NCBI GenBank assembly: GCA_964632945.1 | Contig: CAZWCX010000073.1 | Location: forward strand, 1 to 36,394 | Length of the DNA stretch: 36,394 nucleotides | From: CAZWCX01 sp964632945 | GTDB taxonomy: Bacteria > Planctomycetota > MHYJ01 > WSZJ01 > CAZWCX01 | Reading direction: 5' to 3' | Part shown: positions 16,577 through 24,496 of the stretch, piece by piece | How positions within the stretch are numbered: the first letter of the stretch is position 1 | Layout of the letters: each line of letters begins with the position of its first letter | The notes under the pieces: model-generated | Databases searched by the model: none | Told to the model about the DNA's origin: nothing | What the model saw: only the letters and a program-made list of their open reading frames with translations | Program-made: the position numbers and the translations under genes

Positions 16577-16605
16577 TTGACCCCGGAGCGACCTCTACAT
16601 AATAT
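16577..16605 (+). promoter_or_regulatory. Sigma-70 promoter for the pseudopilin operon
   Basis: TTGACC (16577-16582), 17-base spacer, TAATAT (16600-16605). Lies downstream of the sigma-54 element and 53 bases before the first pseudopilin ATG. The surroundings are visibly more AT-rich than the genome. The remaining 16203-16658 intergenic sequence holds the palindromes and hairpin listed separately. Confidence 0.6.
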
Positions 16606-16658
16606 TTGTCGATCATTCCGGGTTGGCGCTGGAGGCAGGTTACCCCATAGGAGGAATC

Positions 16659-17345
16659 ATGTCGTATCGACCTCGGACGGCCCCCACCGGCGGGTTTACG
16701 CTGATTGAGCTGCTGGTGGTGATCGCGATCATCGGCGTGCTCGCCGCCCTGCTGCTCCCCACGCTCACCGCGGTGCGTTGTCGGTCGAAGGAAAGCGCGG
16801 CGCAGTCGATCATTCGGGACATGGAGTCGGCGATCAAGGCCTACGAGTCGGACTACGCGGCCTATCCGCGCGATGATGGCGGCTACACGGCCGCCGGCGT
16901 CGGCGACAATACCGGAAACTGCCACAATCAGCGCCTGGTGTTCGCGCTCGCCCGCCCGGGCAGCCGCGGCACCGCGTACTATTCCTTCCGCCGCGACTTC
17001 CAGGGAACGGCGGCAGGCGCGAAGGCCCCGGCCGGAGGCGTGCAGCTGGTCGACCAGTTGGTGGCCGCCAACGCCGCGTTCAGCACGGCGACCTGGCCGT
17101 GCTTCTATTCGCCGCTGGCCGCCTTCGGCGGCGCGAGCGTGCAAAACATCAACATGTACTTCTACAACGAGAACCAGAGCAACACGAACAAGTCTCCCGG
17201 CGGTCGAAGCCTGTTCAACCCCTTCAGCTTCGACATGTGGACGGGCAGTTGTGTCCCCGTGGGTGGCGGCGCCACTCCCGTGGACCAGTACGGCGGCAAC
17301 TCGGTCGCCGGTCAGGGCGCCTCTCAGATCAACAATTGGCGGTAG
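16659..17345 (+). CDS. Type II/IV pseudopilin 1 (GspG/PilE-like N-terminus)
   Basis: 228 residues from ATG 16659, chosen because AGGAGG at 16649-16654 stands 4 bases before it and because it gives a short basic leader. The prepilin signature is clear: TGG|FTLIELLVVIAIIGVLAALLL, with Gly at -1 and Glu at +5. The helical tail AAQSIIRDMESAIKAYESDYAAYPRD resembles GspG-type pilins that line up along the N-terminal helix and begin a YPTT-like loop. The globular part is rich in Asn, Gly and Ser and unassigned. First gene of a five-pseudopilin run behind dual sigma-54 and sigma-70 promoters; it should be cleaved by a prepilin peptidase and assemble in a pseudopilus or pilus at the inner membrane. 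Confidence 0.85.
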   Translation: MSYRPRTAPTGGFTLIELLVVIAIIGVLAALLLPTLTAVRCRSKESAAQSIIRDMESAIKAYESDYAAYPRDDGGYTAAGVGDNTGNCHNQRLVFALARPGSRGTAYYSFRRDFQGTAAGAKAPAGGVQLVDQLVAANAAFSTATWPCFYSPLAAFGGASVQNINMYFYNENQSNTNKSPGGRSLFNPFSFDMWTGSCVPVGGGATPVDQYGGNSVAGQGASQINNWR

Positions 17346-17381
17346 GCGGCGAGCTCTGGATCCTCGTGTGGGAGAAATTCG

Positions 17382-18158
17382 ATGCGGCATCCGTCTGCGC
17401 CCCACCGGGCCGGCTTCACGTTGATCGAGATCCTGGTGGTGGTCGCCATCATCGGAATCCTCGTCGCCCTCCTGGGCGTGGCCGTGACCGGCGTCCGGCT
17501 CCGGGCCCAGGAAGAGAAGACCATTTCGTTGATGAAGCGGCTCGAGACCGGCGTCCAAACCTACATCACGCGCTACAACGCGCCGCCGCCGGTCCCGCCG
17601 GTCATGCCCGCCGGCGCGCTGCCTCCCGCAGCGCCGCAGCACCTCGACATCGGCACCAACTATCGGAATTCCGGCGCGCTCCACTACTATCTGGGCTCGA
17701 ACCTCCTGATTCTCTCCGGATTCGACTCCGCGGGCGTCGCCAAGGTGCGCAAGAAGCAGACGCCGATGGTCGATTTCCAGAAGTCGGAAATCTCGACCTG
17801 GAACTCGATGCTCACTCCTCCCTGGCCGGCCGGCCGGTATGCCATCGGTCAGCCGAACGGCGACATCGTCGCGAACGGCGGCGGCCCGCAGTCCGGGCTC
17901 ATTCTCGACACTTGGCAGTCCGCTGTCGCGTACGTGGTCTTGCCGACGGCCCCTCCCGGGACCGGGGATCATACGACCGCGGCATTCCTCCGTCCCGGTG
18001 CCAACTTCAATCGCCCTGGGCGAAACTTGACCGGGTCCGTGCAGATCTGGAGCCGCGGGATCGACCGCGCGACCAACCTGCCGACCGCCGGACCGGCGCC
18101 CAACAATGCGACCGGACAACAGGACGACATCATCAACTGGTTCCTGCCGTACTATTAG
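17382..18158 (+). CDS. Type II/IV pseudopilin 2 (GspG-like)
   Basis: 258 residues. Leader MRHPSAPHRAG then cleavage before FTLIEILVVVAIIGILVALLG (Gly at -1, Glu at +5). The following helix (LRAQEEKTISLMKRLETGVQTYITRY) is again GspG-like. The globular domain contains Pro-rich loops (NAPPPVPPVMPAG) and no motif I recognise. It follows pseudopilin 1 by 36 bases with GGGAGAA as ribosome site, so the two are co-transcribed. Two GspG-like genes in series suggest a major and a minor pseudopilin, or a duplication; overall similarity beyond the N-terminus is low by eye. Confidence 0.85.
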   Translation: MRHPSAPHRAGFTLIEILVVVAIIGILVALLGVAVTGVRLRAQEEKTISLMKRLETGVQTYITRYNAPPPVPPVMPAGALPPAAPQHLDIGTNYRNSGALHYYLGSNLLILSGFDSAGVAKVRKKQTPMVDFQKSEISTWNSMLTPPWPAGRYAIGQPNGDIVANGGGPQSGLILDTWQSAVAYVVLPTAPPGTGDHTTAAFLRPGANFNRPGRNLTGSVQIWSRGIDRATNLPTAGPAPNNATGQQDDIINWFLPYY

Positions 18159-18292
18159 CCGAATCGGCAGGCGAACGAATCCATCGGATGGGTGATGGCG
18201 GGCCCGGCGGGGCAACGGCTCCCCGGATTCCGTGAAAACGACGGGCGATCCAGGGACGGCCGCCCCGGGGCTCCTTCTGGAAAGGGCGTGCA

Positions 18293-18937
18293 ATGAGGTG
18301 GAACCCGAAGCGGGTCGCGCGGTCGGCGCGGGCGGCCTTCACGCTGCTTGAACTGATCGTCGTCATCTCCATCATCATCGTCCTGGCGTCCGCCTCGGTG
18401 GCCGTGCTGACGATGTTCGGTCGCGGCTCCGCGGCCAAACACGGCGGCCGGATCGTGCAGAGCCAGTTCTACCGCGCGCGGCAGTTGTCCGCGAGCACTC
18501 GCGTCTACCACTTCCTTCGCATCGAAGCGTTCCGGGCGGCCACGACGGATCGCCTCAACCGGATGTCGATCCATCGCGACAACCCGACCGGCGCCTCTCC
18601 GCGTCAGTACGACGGCGGCGACGCGCTGGTGGGCACGCCGGTCGACCTGCCCAAGGGCGTGGACTTCAAGGTACGAGGCACGGTCGGCGCCCCCCAACCC
18701 CAGGGGATCCCGGATCCCTTCATCCTGATTTTCCGTCCGGACGGGTCGCTCGGCAGCACGCCCGCCAAGGCGGACATCCCGGCGCCCGCCGCGCTGGATC
18801 CTCTTCCTGGACTTCCGGATCCCGCCGGGGATATCATCCTCGTCCAGCAAGACGGCGCGGGCGGCTGCATCGTGGACTACAGCCTGCCGGCAGGCAAGAT
18901 CATGAAGATCATCTACCACCCGGGCATTGGCCGCTAG
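18293..18937 (+). CDS. Pseudopilin 3 (GspH/FimT-like)
   Basis: 214 residues. N-terminus RSARAA|FTLLELIVVISIIIVLAS: Glu at +5 is kept but the -1 residue is Ala instead of Gly. After the helix, the pattern GRIVQSQFYRARQLSASTRVYHFLRI (early strand with helix of small residues) is typical of GspH/FimT minor pseudopilins. A late segment, FILIFRPDGSLG, is the beta-strand plus RPDG turn often found in GspH. The 134 bases before it hold no gene; GGAAAGGG gives a ribosome site. Likely a minor pseudopilin of the same machine. Confidence 0.8.
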   Translation: MRWNPKRVARSARAAFTLLELIVVISIIIVLASASVAVLTMFGRGSAAKHGGRIVQSQFYRARQLSASTRVYHFLRIEAFRAATTDRLNRMSIHRDNPTGASPRQYDGGDALVGTPVDLPKGVDFKVRGTVGAPQPQGIPDPFILIFRPDGSLGSTPAKADIPAPAALDPLPGLPDPAGDIILVQQDGAGGCIVDYSLPAGKIMKIIYHPGIGR

Positions 18938-18976
18938 CCCGCACGGGTGAAACCGGACTTGTGTAGGAGTGTATCC

Positions 18977-19747
18977 ATGACCCGAGCGGTTCGTTTCGCC
19001 GGGACCCGAAGGCGCGGGTTCACACTGATCGAGATCCTGATCGCCCTGGTGGTCCTGTTCATCGGCATCGTCGGGATCATCGCGTTGTTCCCGATCGGAA
19101 TCGAGAGCACCCGCTCATCGGTCCAGGACACCAACGCCGCCCTGATCGCCGAATCGATCCACCATGCGATCATCCTGGCCATGCGCAACGCCAACGCCCA
19201 GGGCGAGGCATGGATCGTCCACGACGGGTGCCCGCTCCAGCCCTCCGCCACCAGCCCCCCGAACTCGGGGACTTACGGCGGCCGCTGCGCCTATCCCTTG
19301 ATCCTGACCGACCCGGCCGGGAACCCGGTTCCCCCGGCCTTGCCGCCCGGGCCGGATCAGGCGCATCCGATCAACCCGGTCGCCTACAGCACGGGGGCGC
19401 AGACCGATATCTTCCAGCTGACCCGCGACAGCGACGGCGCGAGCGCGGGCGACCCGACCTACGACCCGCTTCGCCGCACGGTCGAAGACATCCGCGGCGC
19501 GGCCATCGCCGCCCCGCCGGATGCGATCCAGGGCAGCGACACGACCATCGACTACTCGCAGTACTACTGGAACTTCTACGTCGGCCAGGTCACCGACGCA
19601 GCGGGCGTGCGCCTGCCCCTCTTCCAGTTCCGCATCCGCATCTGGCGCGGCTACCGGAACGGCAGCTACAACCACGCCACCGATCCCGGAGACCTGCCGC
19701 CGGAGTTCATCCAGGAGTTCCGCGTGCTGGTGGCGAGCAATTCGTAA
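18977..19747 (+). CDS. Pseudopilin 4 (PilV/GspI-like)
   Basis: 256 residues from ATG 18977, chosen for AGGAG at 18965-18969 (7 bases upstream); an ATG at 18947 in frame lacks such a site. Signature GTRRRG|FTLIEILIALVVLFIGIVGI (Gly -1, Glu +5), followed by IIALFPIGIESTRSSVQDTNAA, the arrangement of PilV/GspI-type minor pilins. C-terminal part ends with QEFRVLVASNS, a plausible last strand. It starts 39 bases after pseudopilin 3. Confidence 0.83.
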   Translation: MTRAVRFAGTRRRGFTLIEILIALVVLFIGIVGIIALFPIGIESTRSSVQDTNAALIAESIHHAIILAMRNANAQGEAWIVHDGCPLQPSATSPPNSGTYGGRCAYPLILTDPAGNPVPPALPPGPDQAHPINPVAYSTGAQTDIFQLTRDSDGASAGDPTYDPLRRTVEDIRGAAIAAPPDAIQGSDTTIDYSQYYWNFYVGQVTDAAGVRLPLFQFRIRIWRGYRNGSYNHATDPGDLPPEFIQEFRVLVASNS

Positions 19748-19771
19748 TCACGTTCCCGGGCGGGGCTCGGC

Positions 19772-19847
19772 CGCGAAAGAGGGCTTCCCCTCCCTGCGGC
19801 CGCCCCGCCGGTCGTTTTCCCGGGTCCCAGGGTCTGACTCTTTCGCG
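19772..19847. repeat. 10-bp perfect inverted repeat with long loop between pseudopilin genes
   Basis: CGCGAAAGAG (19772-19781) and CTCTTTCGCG (19838-19847) are exact inverted copies, 56 bases apart, in the 142-base gap between pseudopilins 4 and 5. The loop is GC-rich and could fold further. It may be an mRNA processing or stability element; no U tract follows. Confidence 0.45.
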
Positions 19848-19889
19848 AACCGCCCAGCGGGACGCGCTTCCCAAACAAGGAGACCACCC

Positions 19890-20717
19890 ATGACGGTCGC
19901 TCGGACCGCCCCCGCCGCCCGGGGTACCCGGGGCTTCACCCTGATCGAACTGCTGGTCGCCGTCGGGCTCGCGACCATCCTGATTACCACGGTGGTGTTG
20001 ATCTTCTACGGCTCGACCGACATCTTCAAGACGAGCGAGGCGCGCATGACCGTCTTCGGAAACGCGCGCGCGGCCCTCGACATCTTCGCCCGCGACCTCC
20101 AGAGCTGTCTGCCCCTCGAGAGCGGTCAACAGAGCTTCCTCATCACCAACGCGGGCGGACCGGGCTTCACCGCGGCCGGACTCCCGGCCGCGGGCGACAT
20201 GGCCCTCGACACGATCCGTTTCCGCGCCATCGTCCCGGTCAACTCGACCGCGCCGGCCACGCCGCTGCCGGCCACGACCCTGCGCACCGTCGAGGTCTTC
20301 TATCAGCTGGTGGCGGACAACGATCCGGAACTGCTGACCAGCACCGGCGCCGCCACCACACAGCGAACAGCCCGAAACATCTACAACATGCAGAAGCAAG
20401 TCTTCGATTTCGCCGCGGCCGGCAGCCCCGAGATGACCCTGGAACGAGCGGCCCTCTGCCACTACGTCCTCTCGCTCAACCTGGAGTACTTCGGCAATGT
20501 CGGCGGACAGGTGCGTCCGTTCCCGCCCACGGCCGGACCCTGCTGGGGCGGCCCCGGTGGCACGCCCGCCCCCGTCGGCGCCGGCACGCCGCTCTCCAAT
20601 CCGAACCTTCATCCGCGCCTCCCGCTCGGGGTGCGCCTCACCCTGCGCGTGGTCGAGGGCGCCGGTGAACGCCAGGAACGGATGATCACCCGGACGGTCT
20701 GGATCCCGCTCAGCTAG
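19890..20717 (+). CDS. Pseudopilin 5 (PilW/GspJ-like)
   Basis: 275 residues from ATG 19890 (AAGGAG at 19877-19882, 7 bases upstream). Signature GTRG|FTLIELLVAVGLATILITTV. The next region, YGSTDIFKTSEARMTVFGNARAALDIFARDL, is the PilW/GspJ hallmark: a helix with an Ala-Leu-Asp-x-hydrophobic-x-Arg-Asp-Leu end. The C-terminus ends with VRLTLRVVEGAGERQERMITRTVWIP, a strand pair usual for GspJ. Last of the five; no assembly ATPase, platform protein or secretin follows in this cluster, so the machine must be encoded elsewhere. Confidence 0.83.
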   Translation: MTVARTAPAARGTRGFTLIELLVAVGLATILITTVVLIFYGSTDIFKTSEARMTVFGNARAALDIFARDLQSCLPLESGQQSFLITNAGGPGFTAAGLPAAGDMALDTIRFRAIVPVNSTAPATPLPATTLRTVEVFYQLVADNDPELLTSTGAATTQRTARNIYNMQKQVFDFAAAGSPEMTLERAALCHYVLSLNLEYFGNVGGQVRPFPPTAGPCWGGPGGTPAPVGAGTPLSNPNLHPRLPLGVRLTLRVVEGAGERQERMITRTVWIPLS

Positions 20718-20819
20718 CCAAGCGCGGTTCGACCTCCGCATCAATCCCCGGAGCCGGGTTCCCTCAGCGGGAATCCGGCTCCCGCTGTTTCCGGGCCCGC
20801 CATCCGCGCCCGGGTGGGA

Positions 20820-20848
20820 TTGACTTTCCGGGGGGCTTCTGCTAGGGT
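20820..20848 (+). promoter_or_regulatory. Sigma-70 promoter for kinase 2
   Basis: TTGACT (20820-20825), 17-base spacer, TAGGGT (20843-20848), 63 bases before GTG 20912. Confidence 0.5.
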
Positions 20849-20911
20849 TCGGATCGGCCTCATTTCAAGATTTCCCCTCCGCTCCCACGTCCATTCGGAA
20901 GGGCCCGGCTC

Positions 20912-23900
20912 GTGACTGCGACCAACGAGAACCGCATCTTCACCCCCGACAACCTGGAGGGGGAAGTTCTGTCGGGATGCAAGATCCTCCACAAGATCGC
21001 CATCGGCGGGATGGGAACGATCTACAAGGCGCGCCAACTTTCGATGAACCGCGATGTCGCCATCAAGGTGCTCTCGGAAGAGCTCTCCAAGGATCGAGCC
21101 TACGTGCAGCGATTCATCCTCGAGGCCCGCGCCGCCGGCGAGTTGAGCCATACCAACCTCATCCACGTCATCGACGTCGGCACACACCAAAACCTGTATT
21201 ACTACGTGATGGAATACGTGGACGGAGAGGGCCTGGATGCCGTCCTCGAGAAGCGCGGCAACCTCTCCCCCGGGGAAGCCATCGACATTGTCCTCCAGAC
21301 GGCCGGAGCGCTGGATCACGCGCACCGGAAAGGGATCATCCACCGCGACATCAAGCCCGACAACATCATCCTGATGCCCAACAACCAGATCAAACTCGCG
21401 GACCTGGGCATCGCCAAGCGCGTAACCACCGATGCGGAAGGCATCACCCAGCCCGGGATGGTCCTCGGCACCCCCTTCTATATGGCTCCGGAGCAGGGGA
21501 AGGACTCGCGACTGGTCGACCGGCGGTCCGACGTCTACGCCCTCGGCGCATCGTTCTATCACATGCTCTCGGGGCGGGTCCCGTTCGATGGCAAGACCTG
21601 TCTCGAAGTCGTGTTGAAAGCGATCGAGGCGAAGCCGACCCCGCTCCTCAAGATCAAAGAGAATCTGCCGGGCCGGGTCGTGGCGATCTGCGAAAAGATG
21701 ATGCAGAAGGAACCGGAGGACCGGTATCAGACCACCCAGGAGGTGATCCAGGACGTCGAGCGCGTCAAGGCCGGCTTGGACCCGCTCCTGGCGCCGATGC
21801 CGGGTTCGTCGCTCCGCTCCGCGCTCCCCCGCTCCCTTGCGGGACAGGTGACGAGCGAGCCCCACTCCCCGCGCAGTGCCGCTCCCCCGCCGCGCGCCGC
21901 CGGCCCGGCCGCGTCTCCGGCGAAGGAGCAGGTCAATCTGTTCGAGGTCGACGATCTGGGCATGGGCGAACCGGAGGCGCCGTCGCGATCCCGCAGCACG
22001 ACCCCCGCCCAACCGCCGGCCGCAAAATCCCCCGCCGCCGCAAAGCCGTCCGCCCACGCGAAGCGGGCAGCCACCCCCGCCCCACGATCCGGCGGCGGCG
22101 CGCTCTTCGAAATGGATGACCTGGAAGTCCCCGACCGCGCGCGAACCTCGGAAGCCGAACCCGATCCGCCCGCGGCCCCCGCCCGATCGACCCGGGATCT
22201 GGACCCGGACGCCGCACCCGCGCGCCGTCCGGCCCGCGGTTCGGGAGGAGGCCCTCCCTCGCGCCCAGGTCGTCCCGGCGCGCCACGCCCGCCCGTCGAG
22301 GAGGATGAAGAAGACCTCGGCGGCCAAGTCCCCGCCGCCTTCGCGGGAGCCAGCCACGGAGCCATCAACCCCAACGCGGCCAGCGCCCGCGATGCCGCGG
22401 TTCGCCGCTACGAGAAACTCTTCCCCATGCTCACCCTCGGCGCGGCGGTCCTCATCGCCATCTTCGGCGCCATCTCCCTGCTCAAGTCCGATCCCCGGGG
22501 ACCGAACGCCAACGACCACAAGATTCAGCAACCCAACGATCCACCCACCGGCACCGGCGGTGGAACCACCACCACCCCCCTGCTGTCCGATACCCCGGAC
22601 TCGCGCGCGTCCCTTCAGTCGGCGGAAGATTTCGCCTCGATGAACCCGGAAGACCTCCTCGGCATCATCAGTCGATTCGACGAAGTCGCCAAGTCGTATC
22701 CCACGAGCCTGTCCGCCCAGACCGCACGGCAGCGCTCGGAGGAAACCCGCAAGCGACTCGACGAACTCGCCGACGAAGCATTCCGCCGCGTCGAGCAGGC
22801 CTACAAGGAAGCGCAGCAGTCCCAGGCCTACGGCGACGTCCTCGAACGGATCGCCACCTTCCGAATCCAGCGGGGCGTCGGGACCTGGCTGGAACGAGCC
22901 AATGCCCTGGAAGAGAAAATCCAGGCGGAGGCGAGAAAACTGGTCGACGACGGCATGGAGAAGGCCCGGTCGCACGACGCCGCCGGTGACGCAGCCGACG
23001 CGCTCGTCGCCCTCGATGGACTCCTCGGCCTCGGCATCCCCGACCTCGTTCAGAAAGTCACCGACTTCGGGGCCGATATCGCGGCCCGCTCGCGCAAGGC
23101 CGTCGAATCCGCGCGCGCCGCGTTCCAGTCGCAATACCTCGAGAGCCAGACCGTGCAGGACAACGCCGCGCGGCGTCGCTTCCGCGTCATCGAGGAGCAG
23201 TTGTCGGGGTATCTCCGGGATCCGGGAATGAGAGCGATTCGCCATGAGATCGACCTGGAACTCGAGGCCGTCCGCAACGCCCGCCGCTTCATGGAGGGCG
23301 TGAAGCTCGCATTTGATTCGCGGGTCGGACAGCCCGAAACCGTGCGCCTGGCCAAGAGCGTCCGCCAGGGAAAGATCGTCTCCTTCGATGATGAGAAGAT
23401 CACCCTCGAAGTTTCCGGGCGAAACCTGACCGCCCCCGTCGCCGAAGTCACCCACGAGGAGATCCTCCGGTTGGGCCTCATCGGCCTGGGGGCGAACAAG
23501 CCGGAGTCGCATGTCCTCGCCGCAGGCTACTGGCAGGCCTCCGGGAACCTGGAGGCGGCCGCCGAAGCCCTCAACAAGGCGATCTCCCTTGGCGGCGAAG
23601 TCCAAGTGGCCCAGGAATCCCTCGAGCAGGTCCAAATCCGCAAGAAGATCCTCGCCACCCCTGATGCCCTCATCGACCTCTCCAAGTCGAGTTTCCACCT
23701 GTGGGACATCACGCAGGGAATCGACGCGGACGGAACCGCCAAGACCCTGACCTCCCAGTTGTCGCGCAACTTCGTCAATCTGCGCGAGACCCCGTGGACG
23801 CAGTACATCTTCACGCTACGGGCCCGGAAAAAGTCCGGGCTCAACGGCTTCCTGGTCGGCTTCAAGCTGAATGATCGCTACCTCACCTGGGCCCTGGGAG

Positions 23901-24160
23901 ACGAGGAGAACACGGTTGCCTGGGTCCGGGGATACACGGAAACGCGCCGGCCCATGAGGCTCTCGGCCAATCGATGGTATGAGCTCAAAGTCATCGTGCA
24001 CGGCGGTCACGCGACGGGCTACGTCGACGGCGCCCGCCGGTGGCGCATCCAATTGAAGTCCGGAGCCGGGAACGCGGAGGCTGCCGAGATGATGGGTGTC
24101 GGCTTCGTCAATACGGTCGTGACCTACTCCGACCTCGAATTGTTCGACCTCGGCCAATGA
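20912..24160 (+). CDS. Transmembrane Ser/Thr protein kinase with LamG-like C-terminus (kinase 2)
   Basis: 1082 residues. Kinase domain about 22-290: IAIGGMGTIYKA loop, Lys52 (VAIKVL), HRDIKPDN with Asp146, DLG (Asp164) in place of DFG, as in many bacterial Hanks kinases, and GTPFYMAPEQ with Glu194. A 210-residue Pro/Ala-rich linker follows and carries a repeated motif, LFEVDDL (343-349) and LFEMDDL (398-404). One membrane helix about 503-524 (LFPMLTLGAAVLIAIFGAISLL) puts the rest outside. The outer part has coiled-coil helices (about 555-790), TPR-like YWQASGNLEAAAEALNKAISL, and from about 915 a concanavalin-type domain (FTLRARKKSGLNGFLVGFKL, RWYELKVIVHGGHATGYVDG) like LamG/DUF1080. GTG start with GGAAGGG upstream. 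It ends 336 bases before the Tad locus. Confidence 0.92.
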   Translation: MTATNENRIFTPDNLEGEVLSGCKILHKIAIGGMGTIYKARQLSMNRDVAIKVLSEELSKDRAYVQRFILEARAAGELSHTNLIHVIDVGTHQNLYYYVMEYVDGEGLDAVLEKRGNLSPGEAIDIVLQTAGALDHAHRKGIIHRDIKPDNIILMPNNQIKLADLGIAKRVTTDAEGITQPGMVLGTPFYMAPEQGKDSRLVDRRSDVYALGASFYHMLSGRVPFDGKTCLEVVLKAIEAKPTPLLKIKENLPGRVVAICEKMMQKEPEDRYQTTQEVIQDVERVKAGLDPLLAPMPGSSLRSALPRSLAGQVTSEPHSPRSAAPPPRAAGPAASPAKEQVNLFEVDDLGMGEPEAPSRSRSTTPAQPPAAKSPAAAKPSAHAKRAATPAPRSGGGALFEMDDLEVPDRARTSEAEPDPPAAPARSTRDLDPDAAPARRPARGSGGGPPSRPGRPGAPRPPVEEDEEDLGGQVPAAFAGASHGAINPNAASARDAAVRRYEKLFPMLTLGAAVLIAIFGAISLLKSDPRGPNANDHKIQQPNDPPTGTGGGTTTTPLLSDTPDSRASLQSAEDFASMNPEDLLGIISRFDEVAKSYPTSLSAQTARQRSEETRKRLDELADEAFRRVEQAYKEAQQSQAYGDVLERIATFRIQRGVGTWLERANALEEKIQAEARKLVDDGMEKARSHDAAGDAADALVALDGLLGLGIPDLVQKVTDFGADIAARSRKAVESARAAFQSQYLESQTVQDNAARRRFRVIEEQLSGYLRDPGMRAIRHEIDLELEAVRNARRFMEGVKLAFDSRVGQPETVRLAKSVRQGKIVSFDDEKITLEVSGRNLTAPVAEVTHEEILRLGLIGLGANKPESHVLAAGYWQASGNLEAAAEALNKAISLGGEVQVAQESLEQVQIRKKILATPDALIDLSKSSFHLWDITQGIDADGTAKTLTSQLSRNFVNLRETPWTQYIFTLRARKKSGLNGFLVGFKLNDRYLTWALGDEENTVAWVRGYTETRRPMRLSANRWYELKVIVHGGHATGYVDGARRWRIQLKSGAGNAEAAEMMGVGFVNTVVTYSDLELFDLGQ

Positions 24161-24206
24161 TCCGGGCCGTTCCCGGGTGGAGCTGCGCGAGGGGATTCTT
24201 ACGAAA

Positions 24207-24237
24207 CGAAACACCTCCGTCCGGAAAGGGGGTTTCG
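24207..24237 (+). terminator. Candidate hairpin after kinase 2
   Basis: CGAAAC (24207-24212) pairs with GTTTCG (24232-24237); the stem extends imperfectly through CCT/GGG. No U tract. It may end the kinase transcript before the Tad promoters. Confidence 0.3.
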
Positions 24238-24342
24238 AATCGTGACACCCGCGACCCGAAACCGGGCCTCGCCGGCTCGCGCGGAACGTCATATTTTTAC
24301 GCAAACCTATTACCGATAACACCTAATAACAAATCATGAAGG

Positions 24343-24361
24343 TTCGGCACCGCACTTGCGA
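24343..24361 (+). promoter_or_regulatory. Sigma-54 (-24/-12) promoter before the Tad/Flp locus
   Basis: TTCGGCACCGCACTTGCGA: GG at 24346-24347 and GC at 24358-24359 are exactly 10 bases apart, with GGCAC and TTGC blocks matching the consensus. Predicted start about 24371. It sits in a conspicuously A-rich stretch (about 24285-24460). Confidence 0.6.
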
Positions 24362-24375
24362 ATGAGTGGATTGTC

Positions 24376-24398
24376 GAAACGAGAATGAAACGAAGCGA
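24376..24398 (+). repeat. Helically phased GAAACGA repeats between the two Tad promoters
   Basis: GAAACGA at 24376-24382 and 24387-24393, 11 bp start to start, followed by an overlapping variant GAAGCGA (24392-24398). Another exact copy is at 24203-24209. They lie just after the predicted sigma-54 start and 30-50 bp before the sigma-70 -35, where a repressor or activator could bind. Confidence 0.4.
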
Positions 24399-24423
24399 GA
24401 AAAGACGCAATCACGAAGCACGG

Positions 24424-24451
24424 TTGACAGCCAGAACGTACGTGATATAAT
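24424..24451 (+). promoter_or_regulatory. Consensus sigma-70 promoter for the Tad/Flp locus
   Basis: TTGACA (24424-24429), 16-base spacer, TATAAT (24446-24451): both hexamers are perfect. It is the strongest promoter in the window and fits high expression of the pilin genes. Leader of about 40 bases to ATG 24497. Confidence 0.8.
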
Positions 24452-24496
24452 AAGAGAACCTTCGGAAAATACCCCTCCCCTGGCGAGGACCTGCCC

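Noticed and set aside
16623..16658. Upstream GTG-type extension of pseudopilin 1
   Set aside because: It lacks a ribosome site and would put 12 extra residues before a normal short leader; AGGAGG marks ATG 16659.
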